A DNA stretch of 42,204 bases from an uncultured Negativibacillus sp. (GTDB taxonomy: Bacteria > Bacillota > Clostridia > Oscillospirales > Ruminococcaceae): the NCBI RefSeq assembly GCF_944388365.1, contig NZ_CALXIN010000011.1:1-42204 (forward strand). The letters are read 5' to 3'. The translations under genes were made by a program, and so were the position numbers. This document shows, one piece after another, positions 31,931 through 39,738 of this stretch. Under the pieces are notes generated by a model. That model had not been told where the DNA came from and ran no database searches. It was given only the letters and a program-made list of their open reading frames with translations. Numbering within the stretch: the first letter of the stretch is position 1; each line of letters begins with the position of its first letter.

Positions 31931-32326
31931 ATGGAAAAAGAAAAGTTTATCTATTCACCAACAGCAAGCTTGGGAGAAACAGAGGAGACAAACGCAATCG
32001 AACAGTCGGTGCAGGAAAAGTATCCCTGTCCGTGCTGCGGATGCCTCACCCTTCCGGTACCCAGCGAGGATGCGCTGGCTTATGTCTGTCCGGTGTGTTT
32101 TTGGGAAAACGATGTGTTTATTGCCACCGATGAGGAGCCGAGTGACGAAAACCACGGGATGACCCTGCGGGAAGCGCGCAGCAACTATCGGGAGTTTGGC
32201 GCCTGCTGTGAAAGGATGCTGTGTTATGTGCGAAAGCCATATCCGCAGGAGCTGCCAAAGCAGGAGGATTTGTCCAGCAGCAGGTCTACGGCGGCAGCCA
32301 GAGCCGCTGCACTGCGGCGGTTGTAA
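31931..32326 (+). CDS. CPCC-family cysteine-rich protein
   Basis: A 131-residue protein with the CPCC (PF14206-like) domain at about 31-95: YPCPCCGCLTL, then YVCPVCFWEND, then NHGMTLREARSNYREFGAC. Cys33, 35, 36, 38, 53 and 56 look like a zinc-binding cluster. The family function is unknown. GGGGGAAAGCG precedes ATG. The last 25 or so residues (SSSRSTAAARAAALRRL) are low-complexity and read through the antisense of the SGNH gene, whose 3' end overlaps by 103 bp; the original stop was probably lost. Confidence 0.87.
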   Translation: MEKEKFIYSPTASLGETEETNAIEQSVQEKYPCPCCGCLTLPVPSEDALAYVCPVCFWENDVFIATDEEPSDENHGMTLREARSNYREFGACCERMLCYVRKPYPQELPKQEDLSSSRSTAAARAAALRRL

Positions 32327-32964
32327 TGTACGCCGTCGACCGACAGCCCCAGCTGACGTGTGCGCTCCAGATGGGCTTTTATCGGAGGAAAGAGGGTCAT
32401 GCCGGCGGAATCAAGCATCCGAGGAAGGTTGCGGTGCTGCCAGGAAAAGCTGCAAGGGGAAGGTGCAAGATGAAGCTGCATCCCGTACAGATCGACAAAG
32501 CCGCAGCCATACCGGTGGGCAAGCGAGCGGATGATCTGGTTGTAGCGGCAGATTTTGTCGTGCGGAAAATGTTCCAGCTGGAGATAGGGAATGCCGATCA
32601 AAATGACATGCAGTTGACGGCGCTTTAAATATTCCAACATCTGTTCATAGGCAAAGGCAAACTCCTTGTCGTCGGTGATGCACTGCATCCTGCGGCAGCG
32701 AGGAGCAAACTGCATCGCCCACAGGGGCGACAGTGTGCACAGATAGGGCAGCAGCAGGTCGTTGGTGCCGATGCCGACGACACAGGTGTCGATCGTTTCG
32801 GCGGCACAGCCGTCGAGGATACGGCGCAGACGCTGGGTCATCCGATGCAGGGTGTCCCCGTTTTTACCGGCGTTGATGACCGGCTGATTAGTTTTCAGGC
32901 GGTCGATATAGGAATAGCCGACTCTGCCGTAGGTCAGGCTGTCTCCGATGCACAGAATGGCCAT
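32224..32964 (-). CDS. SGNH/GDSL-family hydrolase
   Basis: A 246-residue esterase/lipase-fold hydrolase. Block I holds the nucleophile Ser9 in IGDSLTYG. The Gly and Asn of the oxyanion hole are visible (NAGKNGDT and GTNDLL), and the catalytic Asp/His lie in SVDGVHYN near the C-terminus. There is no signal peptide, so it is cytosolic; the substrate is unknown. AAAAGGGGAG seven bases before the ATG at 32964 defines the start; a longer frame to 33012 lies between promoter and ribosome site. It overlaps the CPCC gene tail to tail. Confidence 0.9.
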   Translation of the reverse strand: MAILCIGDSLTYGRVGYSYIDRLKTNQPVINAGKNGDTLHRMTQRLRRILDGCAAETIDTCVVGIGTNDLLLPYLCTLSPLWAMQFAPRCRRMQCITDDKEFAFAYEQMLEYLKRRQLHVILIGIPYLQLEHFPHDKICRYNQIIRSLAHRYGCGFVDLYGMQLHLAPSPCSFSWQHRNLPRMLDSAGMTLFPPIKAHLERTRQLGLSVDGVHYNRRSAAALAAAVDLLLDKSSCFGSSCGYGFRT

Positions 32965-33000
32965 AAAATCTCCCCTTTTCTGATGATGAAATGTAACAGC

Positions 33001-33029
33001 ATCATAGCACAAACCATCTCTTCTGTCGA
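33001..33029 (-). promoter_or_regulatory. SigA promoter of the SGNH hydrolase gene
   Basis: On the minus strand: TCGACA (33024-33029), 17 bp, TATGAT (33001-33006). Confidence 0.65.
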
Positions 33030-33042
33030 GCAGAAAATAATG

Positions 33043-33083
33043 AAAAAACTGCCGCTGTTTTGTAAAGACAGCGGCAGTTTTTT
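33043..33083. terminator. Terminator of the 2-hydroxyacid dehydrogenase gene
   Basis: AAAAAACTGCCGCTGT (33043-33058) and ACAGCGGCAGTTTTTT (33068-33083) pair along their full length. On the minus strand a T-run follows, eleven bases after the dehydrogenase stop. It is symmetric and could work both ways. Confidence 0.9.
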
Positions 33084-33093
33084 GATGTACAGA

Positions 33094-34041
33094 TTAAAGA
33101 ATGATATTTTTCTGGTTGCCGTCCAGATAGCTCTGGATGTTGTCGAATACGATCTCTGCGCGGGCAATCATCGACTCAGCCGAAGCAAAGGCAACGTGTG
33201 GAGTAACGATGGTGTTTTTGCTGTGCAGAAGTGGATGATCGGTGGAAAGCGGCGGCTCCTTCTCAAAGACGTCGATGCCTGCACCGGCGAGGTAGCCGCT
33301 GTTTAAAGCGTCTGCCAGTGCCTGCGAATCGACCACCGGTCCGCGGGCAGTGTTGATGAGGTAAGCACCCTGTTTCATCTTGTCGATGCTCTGTGCGTTG
33401 ATGAGGTGCTTGGACTCCTCATTGATCGGGCAGTGCAGCGAAACGATGTCCGACTGCTGGAGCAGCTCGTCGAGCGAAACAAACTCGATGAAGGATGGTT
33501 CTTTTCCGGTGACGTGGCGTTTGTAGCCCAGCACCTTGCAGCCAAAGGCGTGGCACAGCTCGGCAGTACGGCAGCCGATGGCACCGGCGCCGACGATGCC
33601 GACCGTCTTGCCGCGAAGCTCACAGCCGACCAGACCGTCTTTGGTCTGTCCCTGACGGCAGCGCTGTTCCACCTGCGGGATGTTGCGCAGCAGCGAGAGC
33701 ATCATGCACAGAGCGATCTCGGCGACTGCCTGGGTGGAATATCCGGCAGCGTTGCTGACCTTGACGCCCATCTCTTTGGCGGCATCCAGATCGACGTGAT
33801 CGACACCGGTAAAGGCAACGTCGATGAACTTCAGATTTTTGCAGGCGAGGATGACCTCACCGGACAGCGGCATATTGGCGATCATCAGAATATCAGCGTC
33901 TTTTGCACGCTCGATTTGAACCTGTGGATCGGTGTCCTTCGGATAAGCAACAAAGGTGTGACCGGCGTCAGTGAGCGGTTTTGCACAGGCAGCCAAGGTC
34001 TCCTCGGAAACTCCCAGCGATTCCAGCAGAACGATTTTCAT
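33094..34041 (-). CDS. D-isomer-specific 2-hydroxyacid dehydrogenase
   Basis: A 315-residue NAD(P)-dependent dehydrogenase of the SerA/GhrB/LdhD superfamily. The nucleotide-binding Rossmann motif is GIVGAGAIG (about 147-155). The catalytic Arg lies in INTARGPVVD, the Glu in DVFEKEPP and the His in VTPHVAFAS. No ACT or other regulatory domain is present, so it is not a full serine-pathway SerA; hydroxypyruvate or glyoxylate reductase or a D-lactate-type activity is possible. GGAGGGATTGTTT before the ATG at 34041 defines the start. Confidence 0.92.
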   Translation of the reverse strand: MKIVLLESLGVSEETLAACAKPLTDAGHTFVAYPKDTDPQVQIERAKDADILMIANMPLSGEVILACKNLKFIDVAFTGVDHVDLDAAKEMGVKVSNAAGYSTQAVAEIALCMMLSLLRNIPQVEQRCRQGQTKDGLVGCELRGKTVGIVGAGAIGCRTAELCHAFGCKVLGYKRHVTGKEPSFIEFVSLDELLQQSDIVSLHCPINEESKHLINAQSIDKMKQGAYLINTARGPVVDSQALADALNSGYLAGAGIDVFEKEPPLSTDHPLLHSKNTIVTPHVAFASAESMIARAEIVFDNIQSYLDGNQKNIIL

Positions 34042-34086
34042 AAACAATCCCTCCATAGTGGCTTGATGAGTCAAAAACTATCCTCA

Positions 34087-34770
34087 TTATAGTCCCTTTT
34101 TTGGGGGATGTAAATCTTTTTTGGAAGAATCGGCAGAGCTGTTTGCCGGTCTGCACAGGGAGCGCACCCAGAGCGGACAGATCACCAGATAGAGGATCAG
34201 AGCCAGAAGAAACGGCGCATCCTCCACATAAGGGCGCGGATACAGCGAAAATATAAAGTTGCAGCACCAGAGCAGAGGAAGCGGCAGCAGTCCCCACAGA
34301 TTGTGGCAGAGCCAGCGGCGGCGCGCCGTTTCCTTCTGCGGCGATTCCAGTTTCCAGCAGCAGCCCAGCGCGATGGTGAGCGCCAGCAGCTGGAGCAGGA
34401 TGCCTGGAATCAGCAGGAAAACACGTTGATACTCCTTCCACAGCAGCGCGCTGACGAGGAAGCCGGCATAGTTTAAAAAGGTGGCGAAAGGAAATGCCTG
34501 CATCCGGTGTCTGCCCGAGGAAGGAGGATCAGCCTTCTCGGAGGATGCAGCTGCAGGAGCAGCAGGTTCTTCTGCGCTGTCGTCGAGCAGATAGTCGGTC
34601 GTCACCGAAAATAGCCTTGCCAACGTGAGCAGCTTTTCCAGCTCCGGCTGGGATTCGTTTCGCTCCCAGAGCGAGACTGCCTGTCGGGAGACCGAGAGCT
34701 TTTCGGCGAGCGTCTCCTGCGACCAGCCGTTTTTTCTGCGGAGCATCCCGATTTTTTCACCGATGGTCAT
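34087..34770 (-). CDS. XRE-family regulator with C-terminal membrane domain
   Basis: A 227-residue protein. The N-terminal helix-turn-helix (about 1-62) reads IGEKIGMLRRKNGWSQETLAEKLSVSRQAVSLWERNES, a textbook XRE domain. An Ala/Glu-rich linker (66-85) leads to a hydrophobic half with about four membrane helices (about 93-112, 117-138, 157-175, 184-203). This membrane-tethered regulator layout is common in Clostridia, often controlling its own locus. The target is unknown. GAGGGATCATC precedes ATG. It shares strand and spacing (46 bp) with the dehydrogenase gene downstream. Confidence 0.9.
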   Translation of the reverse strand: MTIGEKIGMLRRKNGWSQETLAEKLSVSRQAVSLWERNESQPELEKLLTLARLFSVTTDYLLDDSAEEPAAPAAASSEKADPPSSGRHRMQAFPFATFLNYAGFLVSALLWKEYQRVFLLIPGILLQLLALTIALGCCWKLESPQKETARRRWLCHNLWGLLPLPLLWCCNFIFSLYPRPYVEDAPFLLALILYLVICPLWVRSLCRPANSSADSSKKDLHPPKKGL

Positions 34771-34902
34771 GATGATCCCTCATTTTGCGTTTGATGTTAA
34801 GCAAAGTTTAGCAGGCAGGAGGGAAAAATACAACCAAGCGCCTCTTTCTTTTGCCGCAAGTGCTGCTTGCGTCCTGAAAAAAGGGCGCAAATACGCCAAA
34901 AT

Positions 34903-35394
34903 TTAATTGAGCAGCCATACGCCAAGATTTAAATAGCCTGCAAACACCAGCCACAGAAGATATGGAATCTGCAGCAGAGCGGCAGTTTTGTTGACCCGAT
35001 AAAACGAGCGGATCATCTGTACAACCAGCACGATCAGCAGCACCAGCCACAAGAGCGCGGGCAGATAGAGCGAAAGCCGGAAAAACAGCACCGGCCAGAG
35101 CAGGTTTACAATCAGCTGGACAAAATACAAAAGCAGCGACGAGGAATACAGTGCGCCTTTGATCGAGAACACCTCGGTCAGCGAGCGCAGAATCATCCAG
35201 GCGGACACCGCCATCAGGATAAACAGGATGGTCCAGACCACCGGAAAGACGATGCCTGGCGGAGAAAAAGGCGGGCGCACAAGATCGGGGTAGCGGCCCA
35301 TGCCGTCGCCGGACAGCAGAACGGACAGTCCGCTGACCGCTGCGACCAGCACAAGGTTTAAGGCCAGCGCAAGCAGGGATTGTTTTTTTGACAT
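34903..35394 (-). CDS. tspO: TspO/MBR-family tryptophan-rich sensory protein homologue
   Basis: A 163-residue five-helix membrane protein of the TspO/translocator family, which binds porphyrins and modulates stress or tetrapyrrole responses. The signature PPFSPPGIVFPVVWTILFILMAVSAW (about 41-66) is clear, as is the late LYFVQLIVNLLWPVLFF segment. CAGGAGATGAG precedes ATG. The gene ends 132 bp from the XRE gene's start, on the same strand. No clear promoter could be picked in the 126-bp divergent gap upstream. Confidence 0.92.
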   Translation of the reverse strand: MSKKQSLLALALNLVLVAAVSGLSVLLSGDGMGRYPDLVRPPFSPPGIVFPVVWTILFILMAVSAWMILRSLTEVFSIKGALYSSSLLLYFVQLIVNLLWPVLFFRLSLYLPALLWLVLLIVLVVQMIRSFYRVNKTAALLQIPYLLWLVFAGYLNLGVWLLN

Positions 35395-35520
35395 AATCTC
35401 ATCTCCTGAATCAATTTAGACGGAAAAGGACGGACGTACATTATTTTTGCCTTTTCTTTCGCCGTTATTTATTGTATTATGGTATCACGCAGGAATTTTA
35501 TGACAGAGGTGAATGAAAAA

Positions 35521-35910
35521 ATGGCTAAAGAAGATTTTTTCAAGCGTCAAATTGAAGGAATTATCCGCGTATACGCAAAGCTGCTGTTTAACAAGGAGTA
35601 TAAAGGGGACGAGTGGGAGGAAGAAATTCCAACGACGCCGGAAGGCGAGGAACTCTCCCTGCAGGACGACCTGGACCGGATGCTGGGACAGGGTGAGATC
35701 GGTCAGGCGGAGGACCTGCTGTTTGAGGTGCTGGAGGAAGCGGTGGCTCAGAAGGTCAGCCGCAGGGAATGTGAGGAGCTGGTCACCTGGTTTTATGAAC
35801 AGCTGAGCAGAATGAGTGACGAGGAGCTGGAGCGTGGAGACTTTAGCAGAGAGGAAATTATCGACGGACAGGCACAGGCCCTCTATCTGTGCATCCAGAC
35901 GGAGTATTAA
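35521..35910 (+). CDS. DUF6483-like protein
   Basis: A 129-residue acidic helical cytosolic protein. The start MAKEDFFKRQIEGIIRVYAKLLFNK matches the opening of DUF6483-type proteins (xDYxxRQIExxIRxLAKxLF). The rest is predicted helical with a Glu-rich centre. Function is unknown. ATG 35521 is preferred because AGAGGTGA lies eight bases upstream; ATGs at 35500 and 35479 are also in frame but closer to the probable promoter. Its stop overlaps the next gene's first codon. Confidence 0.75.
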   Translation: MAKEDFFKRQIEGIIRVYAKLLFNKEYKGDEWEEEIPTTPEGEELSLQDDLDRMLGQGEIGQAEDLLFEVLEEAVAQKVSRRECEELVTWFYEQLSRMSDEELERGDFSREEIIDGQAQALYLCIQTEY

Positions 35911-38014
35911 GCGGCCTGTCTGTGTCAGCGCGCTCACCTTTTTGACGGTGACCGCTCTGTTTTTGCCGCTGTATGAACGGATGCTGGAATACGGCTGGTA
36001 CCGTCGTCTGCTGTTGGCAGGTGCAGCGGTGCTGACTTTGTTGCTGGTACTAAACGCCCTTTCCCTGATGCACCTGCCCAAACGGCGGATGTCGCTGATC
36101 TGGCTGGTGGGTGTTTCGGTGACGGCGGCGCTGGTTGTGGAATTTGCTTCTCTCGAGCGCACCGTCGGTCGGGTACAGCCCTTTGACGGAACTTCGCCGA
36201 CGATCTGTGCGCGGGTGCTGGAGTGGGACCGAACCGACTATGGAAGCAAGTATCTGATCGAAACGCTGGACAACGAAAGCTTTCCCAATCATCTCCGCGC
36301 CAGATTGTATACCTATCAGGAACAGGCAGCGGAAGCCGGAGATATCATCCAGATTACGGCGCCGGTGACCGCTGACATCCAAAATTATGATAAAAGCCGC
36401 GGCATCTATTTCTATGTCTTTGGCGGAGAGACCGCCATCGAGTGTATCCGGTCGCAGGAGCTTCTGCGCGACCGCATCATCGAAGAAACCCAAACACTGT
36501 ATGACGATCCGGTGCTGGGAATTGTGGAAGGCGTGTTGTTTGGCGAAAAGGGAAATATCGAAGAGCCAATCCGCCAGATGATGACCGACGCAGGTCTGGT
36601 GCATCTTCTGGCAGTTTCGGGCATCCATATCAGCCTGATGGGAGCATTCTGTGGAAAACTGTTCTCCTTTGTCAGGATACCCAAACGGTTTGCAGCGCTT
36701 CTTTCGCTGGGACCGGTGTGGGGATATATCGCGCTGGCACAGTTTTCTCCGTCGGCGGTCCGCGCCGGCATCATGGCGACGATGTACACTTTGGGAATGC
36801 TGCTGCAAAGGGAAGGAGATACTCTGGCTGCCCTTTGTACAGCAGCCATCGCCGTGCTTGCCGTGTCGCCATATTCGCTGTATTCCATTTCGTTTCAGCT
36901 TTCCTTTCTCATCACATTGGGCATTATCCTCTGCACCAGTCCGATTGCGCAGGTGCTTTTGACCACCGGTCCGGTCGACTGGCTGATGGGAAGAGGCGGA
37001 GAGCGGATGGAGAAACTGCTGCGAACCCTCTGCTCCACCGCGGCAGCTTCGCTTGCGGCGACGGTGTTTTCGATGCCGGTGATGTTGTACCACTTTCAGT
37101 ACACCGCCATTTGGGGTGTACTGGCAGCGGAGCTGGCCCTATGGGCAGCAGCTCCGCTGATGGTCTTTGCCGTGCTTTCGGTGCTGTTTGCACTGCTGCA
37201 CAGCCTGAGCGGATGGCTTGTCTTTTTGCTGGTTGCAAGGGTTGCTGCGGGATTTGCCGGAATCTTTGCACGGTGGATTCTGCTGGTGAGCAAAGCGATC
37301 TCCTCGCTGCCAGGAGCGCTGTTTTATTCGCACGATATTTCGATGATGCTGTGCGGCGGCGTTCTCGTTGCACTGTTGCTGCTTGCTGTCTGCAAGTGGA
37401 AAGGACTTTCCAATGCCGCAAAGCGCAGCCGCATGGCCTGCTTTGTCAGCTGTTCGGTGTTCTGCCTGTGCGTCACCATGACGGCAGAAACGCTGTCCGA
37501 CAAAGGGATGCTCACCATCTTTTCGACCGAGAATGCGCTGGTGCTGACCCGCGACGGACAGGGAGCTTTGGTTGGGGATGTCTGTGACGAATATGAGGCA
37601 CAGGATGTCCTGTCCATCCTTCGCTGTGAAGGAGTGGAGCGTCTGGAACTGGTGCTGTGTACCAGCGAGGATACCGACGAGAGTGTGGGACTGGATATGG
37701 TCGTCGAGCAAATGCGCCCGAAGATGGTAGCGGTGGAGCCAAAAGGAACGATGTATGCGCATATCCTGGAGGCGATGGACGGTACAGAGACAGTGTCGCC
37801 ACAGTCGCTGTATGCGCAGCTTCTGGGAGGAGTCTCCATCCAGATGCTGGATGAAAGCGTGCAGATCGAAGCAGGCGGTAAAAAACTGTTAAAAACAGGG
37901 CAGAGATGTGATATAATAGACCAAGGCGGCAGCGAGGTGCGCAGAGTGTATCTGCTGCCCGAACAATCGGCGCTGAAGATCAACATGGACGGAAAGGCGG
38001 GAACACAGGGATGA
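35906..38014 (+). CDS. comEC: ComEC/Rec2-family DNA-uptake channel with degenerate beta-lactamase region
   Basis: About 702 residues, a membrane channel homologue for transformation DNA. An OB-type DUF4131 region (about 50-180) is followed by the competence domain with HLLAVSGIHISL and many helices. The C-terminal 130 residues should be a metallo-beta-lactamase nuclease-like domain, but the HxxxDH-type region reads CTSEDTDES (about 585-593) with no histidines, and the domain is short. The family's usual MKRP-like N-terminus matches IKRPVCVSALTF, whose first codon is ATT 35906, overlapping the previous stop; TTG 35941 or GTG 35947 are alternatives. holA overlaps its stop by ATGA. Confidence 0.82.
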   Translation: MKRPVCVSALTFLTVTALFLPLYERMLEYGWYRRLLLAGAAVLTLLLVLNALSLMHLPKRRMSLIWLVGVSVTAALVVEFASLERTVGRVQPFDGTSPTICARVLEWDRTDYGSKYLIETLDNESFPNHLRARLYTYQEQAAEAGDIIQITAPVTADIQNYDKSRGIYFYVFGGETAIECIRSQELLRDRIIEETQTLYDDPVLGIVEGVLFGEKGNIEEPIRQMMTDAGLVHLLAVSGIHISLMGAFCGKLFSFVRIPKRFAALLSLGPVWGYIALAQFSPSAVRAGIMATMYTLGMLLQREGDTLAALCTAAIAVLAVSPYSLYSISFQLSFLITLGIILCTSPIAQVLLTTGPVDWLMGRGGERMEKLLRTLCSTAAASLAATVFSMPVMLYHFQYTAIWGVLAAELALWAAAPLMVFAVLSVLFALLHSLSGWLVFLLVARVAAGFAGIFARWILLVSKAISSLPGALFYSHDISMMLCGGVLVALLLLAVCKWKGLSNAAKRSRMACFVSCSVFCLCVTMTAETLSDKGMLTIFSTENALVLTRDGQGALVGDVCDEYEAQDVLSILRCEGVERLELVLCTSEDTDESVGLDMVVEQMRPKMVAVEPKGTMYAHILEAMDGTETVSPQSLYAQLLGGVSIQMLDESVQIEAGGKKLLKTGQRCDIIDQGGSEVRRVYLLPEQSALKINMDGKAGTQG

Positions 38015-39087
38015 TCTTTAAAGAAGAAAGCCAGCTTTTGCAGAATATCAAGCTGGGGCATCTGTATCGGGTGTACCTGCTGTACGGGGAAGAAAAATAT
38101 CTCAAGGAGATGTACCTCAAGCGTCTGATCCGTCTGGCGGCGCCGGAGGAGTTTGAATCGTTTAACCTTCACCGCTTTGACGGCGGAGATCTGGATGTTG
38201 ATGCACTGCTGGATGCGTGCGAGGCAATGCCGTTTCTGGCAGAGCAGCGCTGCGTCGTGGTGGACAAATTTGATTTTGAGGGGCTTTCGGCCAAGGACAG
38301 AGAGAAAATTTCTGCGCTGCTGGAGGACCCACCTGAGACCACCGTGCTGATTCTGGTGGTGGACAAGGAGGAGTTTCTGCCAAAGAAAAGCGCCGCAGCT
38401 AAAAAACTGGTGGCGCTGTGCGACAAGGGCGGCGCAGTTTTGGAGCTGAAAAAGCGAAGCGGAAGCGATTTAACGCGATTTGTCCGCTCCAAACTGGAGA
38501 GCAGAGGCTGCACCATCACCAAGGATAACTGCGATTTGCTGATCGAGCGCTGCGAAAAGGACATGCTGACGCTGTCCGGTGAGCTGGAAAAGATCGGAGC
38601 TTATGCGCAGGGAAAATATGGCGCCGATGCGCAGCATCCGGTGGCAGTGACAGCGACGATGATCGAAGAGGTGACCTGCAAGACGGTCAGCGCTTCGGTG
38701 TACGATCTGTCCAGGGCGATCCTTGCCGATCGCTTTGAAAAGGCGATGCGCATTTTGGAGGACCTGATCTATCTGCGCTACCAGCCGACCGCAATTCTTG
38801 CGGCACTGTCGGGAGCCTATCTTGATTTATACATCGCCCGAACCGCCAAAAACATGGGTCAGGGCGAGGACGCCATCAAACAGAACTTTTCCTATAAAGG
38901 GCGGGATTTTGTGGTGCGCAACAGCCTGCGCGACTGCGCAAAGTATCCGCTGGAGGTATTGCAGCGCTCGGTCATCTACCTTGCGCAGACCGACCTGCGC
39001 ATGAAGAGCACCCGTGCCGACAACAATCTGCTTCTGGAGCAGGCAGTGACCGAGCTGTTTTTAATCGCTTCGGGTCAGAAACAATAA
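38011..39087 (+). CDS. holA: DNA polymerase III delta subunit
   Basis: A 358-residue clamp-loader subunit that opens the beta sliding clamp. The N-terminal AAA+-like fold without a working P-loop (about 18-140; VYLLYGEEKYLKE start), a lid region and the C-terminal collar domain (about 215-350) are recognisable, including LSGAYLDLYIARTAKNMG. It overlaps the comEC stop by four bases, the standard comEC-holA arrangement in Firmicutes. Confidence 0.95.
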   Translation: MIFKEESQLLQNIKLGHLYRVYLLYGEEKYLKEMYLKRLIRLAAPEEFESFNLHRFDGGDLDVDALLDACEAMPFLAEQRCVVVDKFDFEGLSAKDREKISALLEDPPETTVLILVVDKEEFLPKKSAAAKKLVALCDKGGAVLELKKRSGSDLTRFVRSKLESRGCTITKDNCDLLIERCEKDMLTLSGELEKIGAYAQGKYGADAQHPVAVTATMIEEVTCKTVSASVYDLSRAILADRFEKAMRILEDLIYLRYQPTAILAALSGAYLDLYIARTAKNMGQGEDAIKQNFSYKGRDFVVRNSLRDCAKYPLEVLQRSVIYLAQTDLRMKSTRADNNLLLEQAVTELFLIASGQKQ

Positions 39088-39109
39088 GACACAAAGGAAG
39101 ATTTGCAAG

Positions 39110-39721
39110 ATGATACACACCGACCGCGCGATTGTAGTGGAAGGAAAATATGATAAAATAAAACTGGGCGGAATGGTCGACGGGGTCATTCTGTGCACCG
39201 ATGGATTTCGCATCTATAAGGACAAAGAGATGCAGGCGCTGCTGCGCACCCTGGCAAAAAAACAGGGTCTGGCGGTGCTGACCGATTCGGATGCGGCAGG
39301 ATTTCAGATTCGCAGCTTCCTGCGCAGCATCTGCGGAAAGGAAAATATCGTCGATGTCTATATTCCCGATCTGTACGGCAAGGAGAAGCGCAAAGCCCAT
39401 CGCTCCAAGGAAGGAAAACTGGGAGTAGAGGGTGTGCCGGAGCAGATGCTGCTCGAAGCGCTGCAAAAGGCAGGTATCGGTGCATCTGCTGTGGAGCACG
39501 GCAGCACGCCGGTGGATAAGCTGCTTCTGTTTGAGCTGGGACTGTCCGGAGGACCGGACGCTGCCGGACGCCGCAAGGTGCTGATGCAGCATCTGAATCT
39601 GCCGCAGCACCTGAGCACCAATGCGCTGGTCACGGTGCTGGGAGCGCTGATGGATGCACCGCAGCTTGTGCAGCTGTGTGAGCAGCTGTTTAAAAACGAA
39701 GAAACAACGGATGAGGCGTAA
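39110..39721 (+). CDS. rnmV: Ribonuclease M5
   Basis: A 203-residue TOPRIM nuclease that matures 5S rRNA in Gram-positive bacteria. The catalytic Glu lies in AIVVEGKYDKIKL (7-19), and the DxD metal motif is TDSDAAGFQIR. The DUF4093 C-terminal domain follows (about 95-200). AAAGGAAGATTTGCAAG precedes ATG. It is 22 bases after holA. Confidence 0.95.
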   Translation: MIHTDRAIVVEGKYDKIKLGGMVDGVILCTDGFRIYKDKEMQALLRTLAKKQGLAVLTDSDAAGFQIRSFLRSICGKENIVDVYIPDLYGKEKRKAHRSKEGKLGVEGVPEQMLLEALQKAGIGASAVEHGSTPVDKLLLFELGLSGGPDAAGRRKVLMQHLNLPQHLSTNALVTVLGALMDAPQLVQLCEQLFKNEETTDEA

Positions 39722-39738
39722 GAAGGGGAGAAACGGTT

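Noticed and set aside
36050..37093. 347-codon minus-strand frame inside comEC
   Set aside because: It is an antisense shadow of the ComEC membrane domain.
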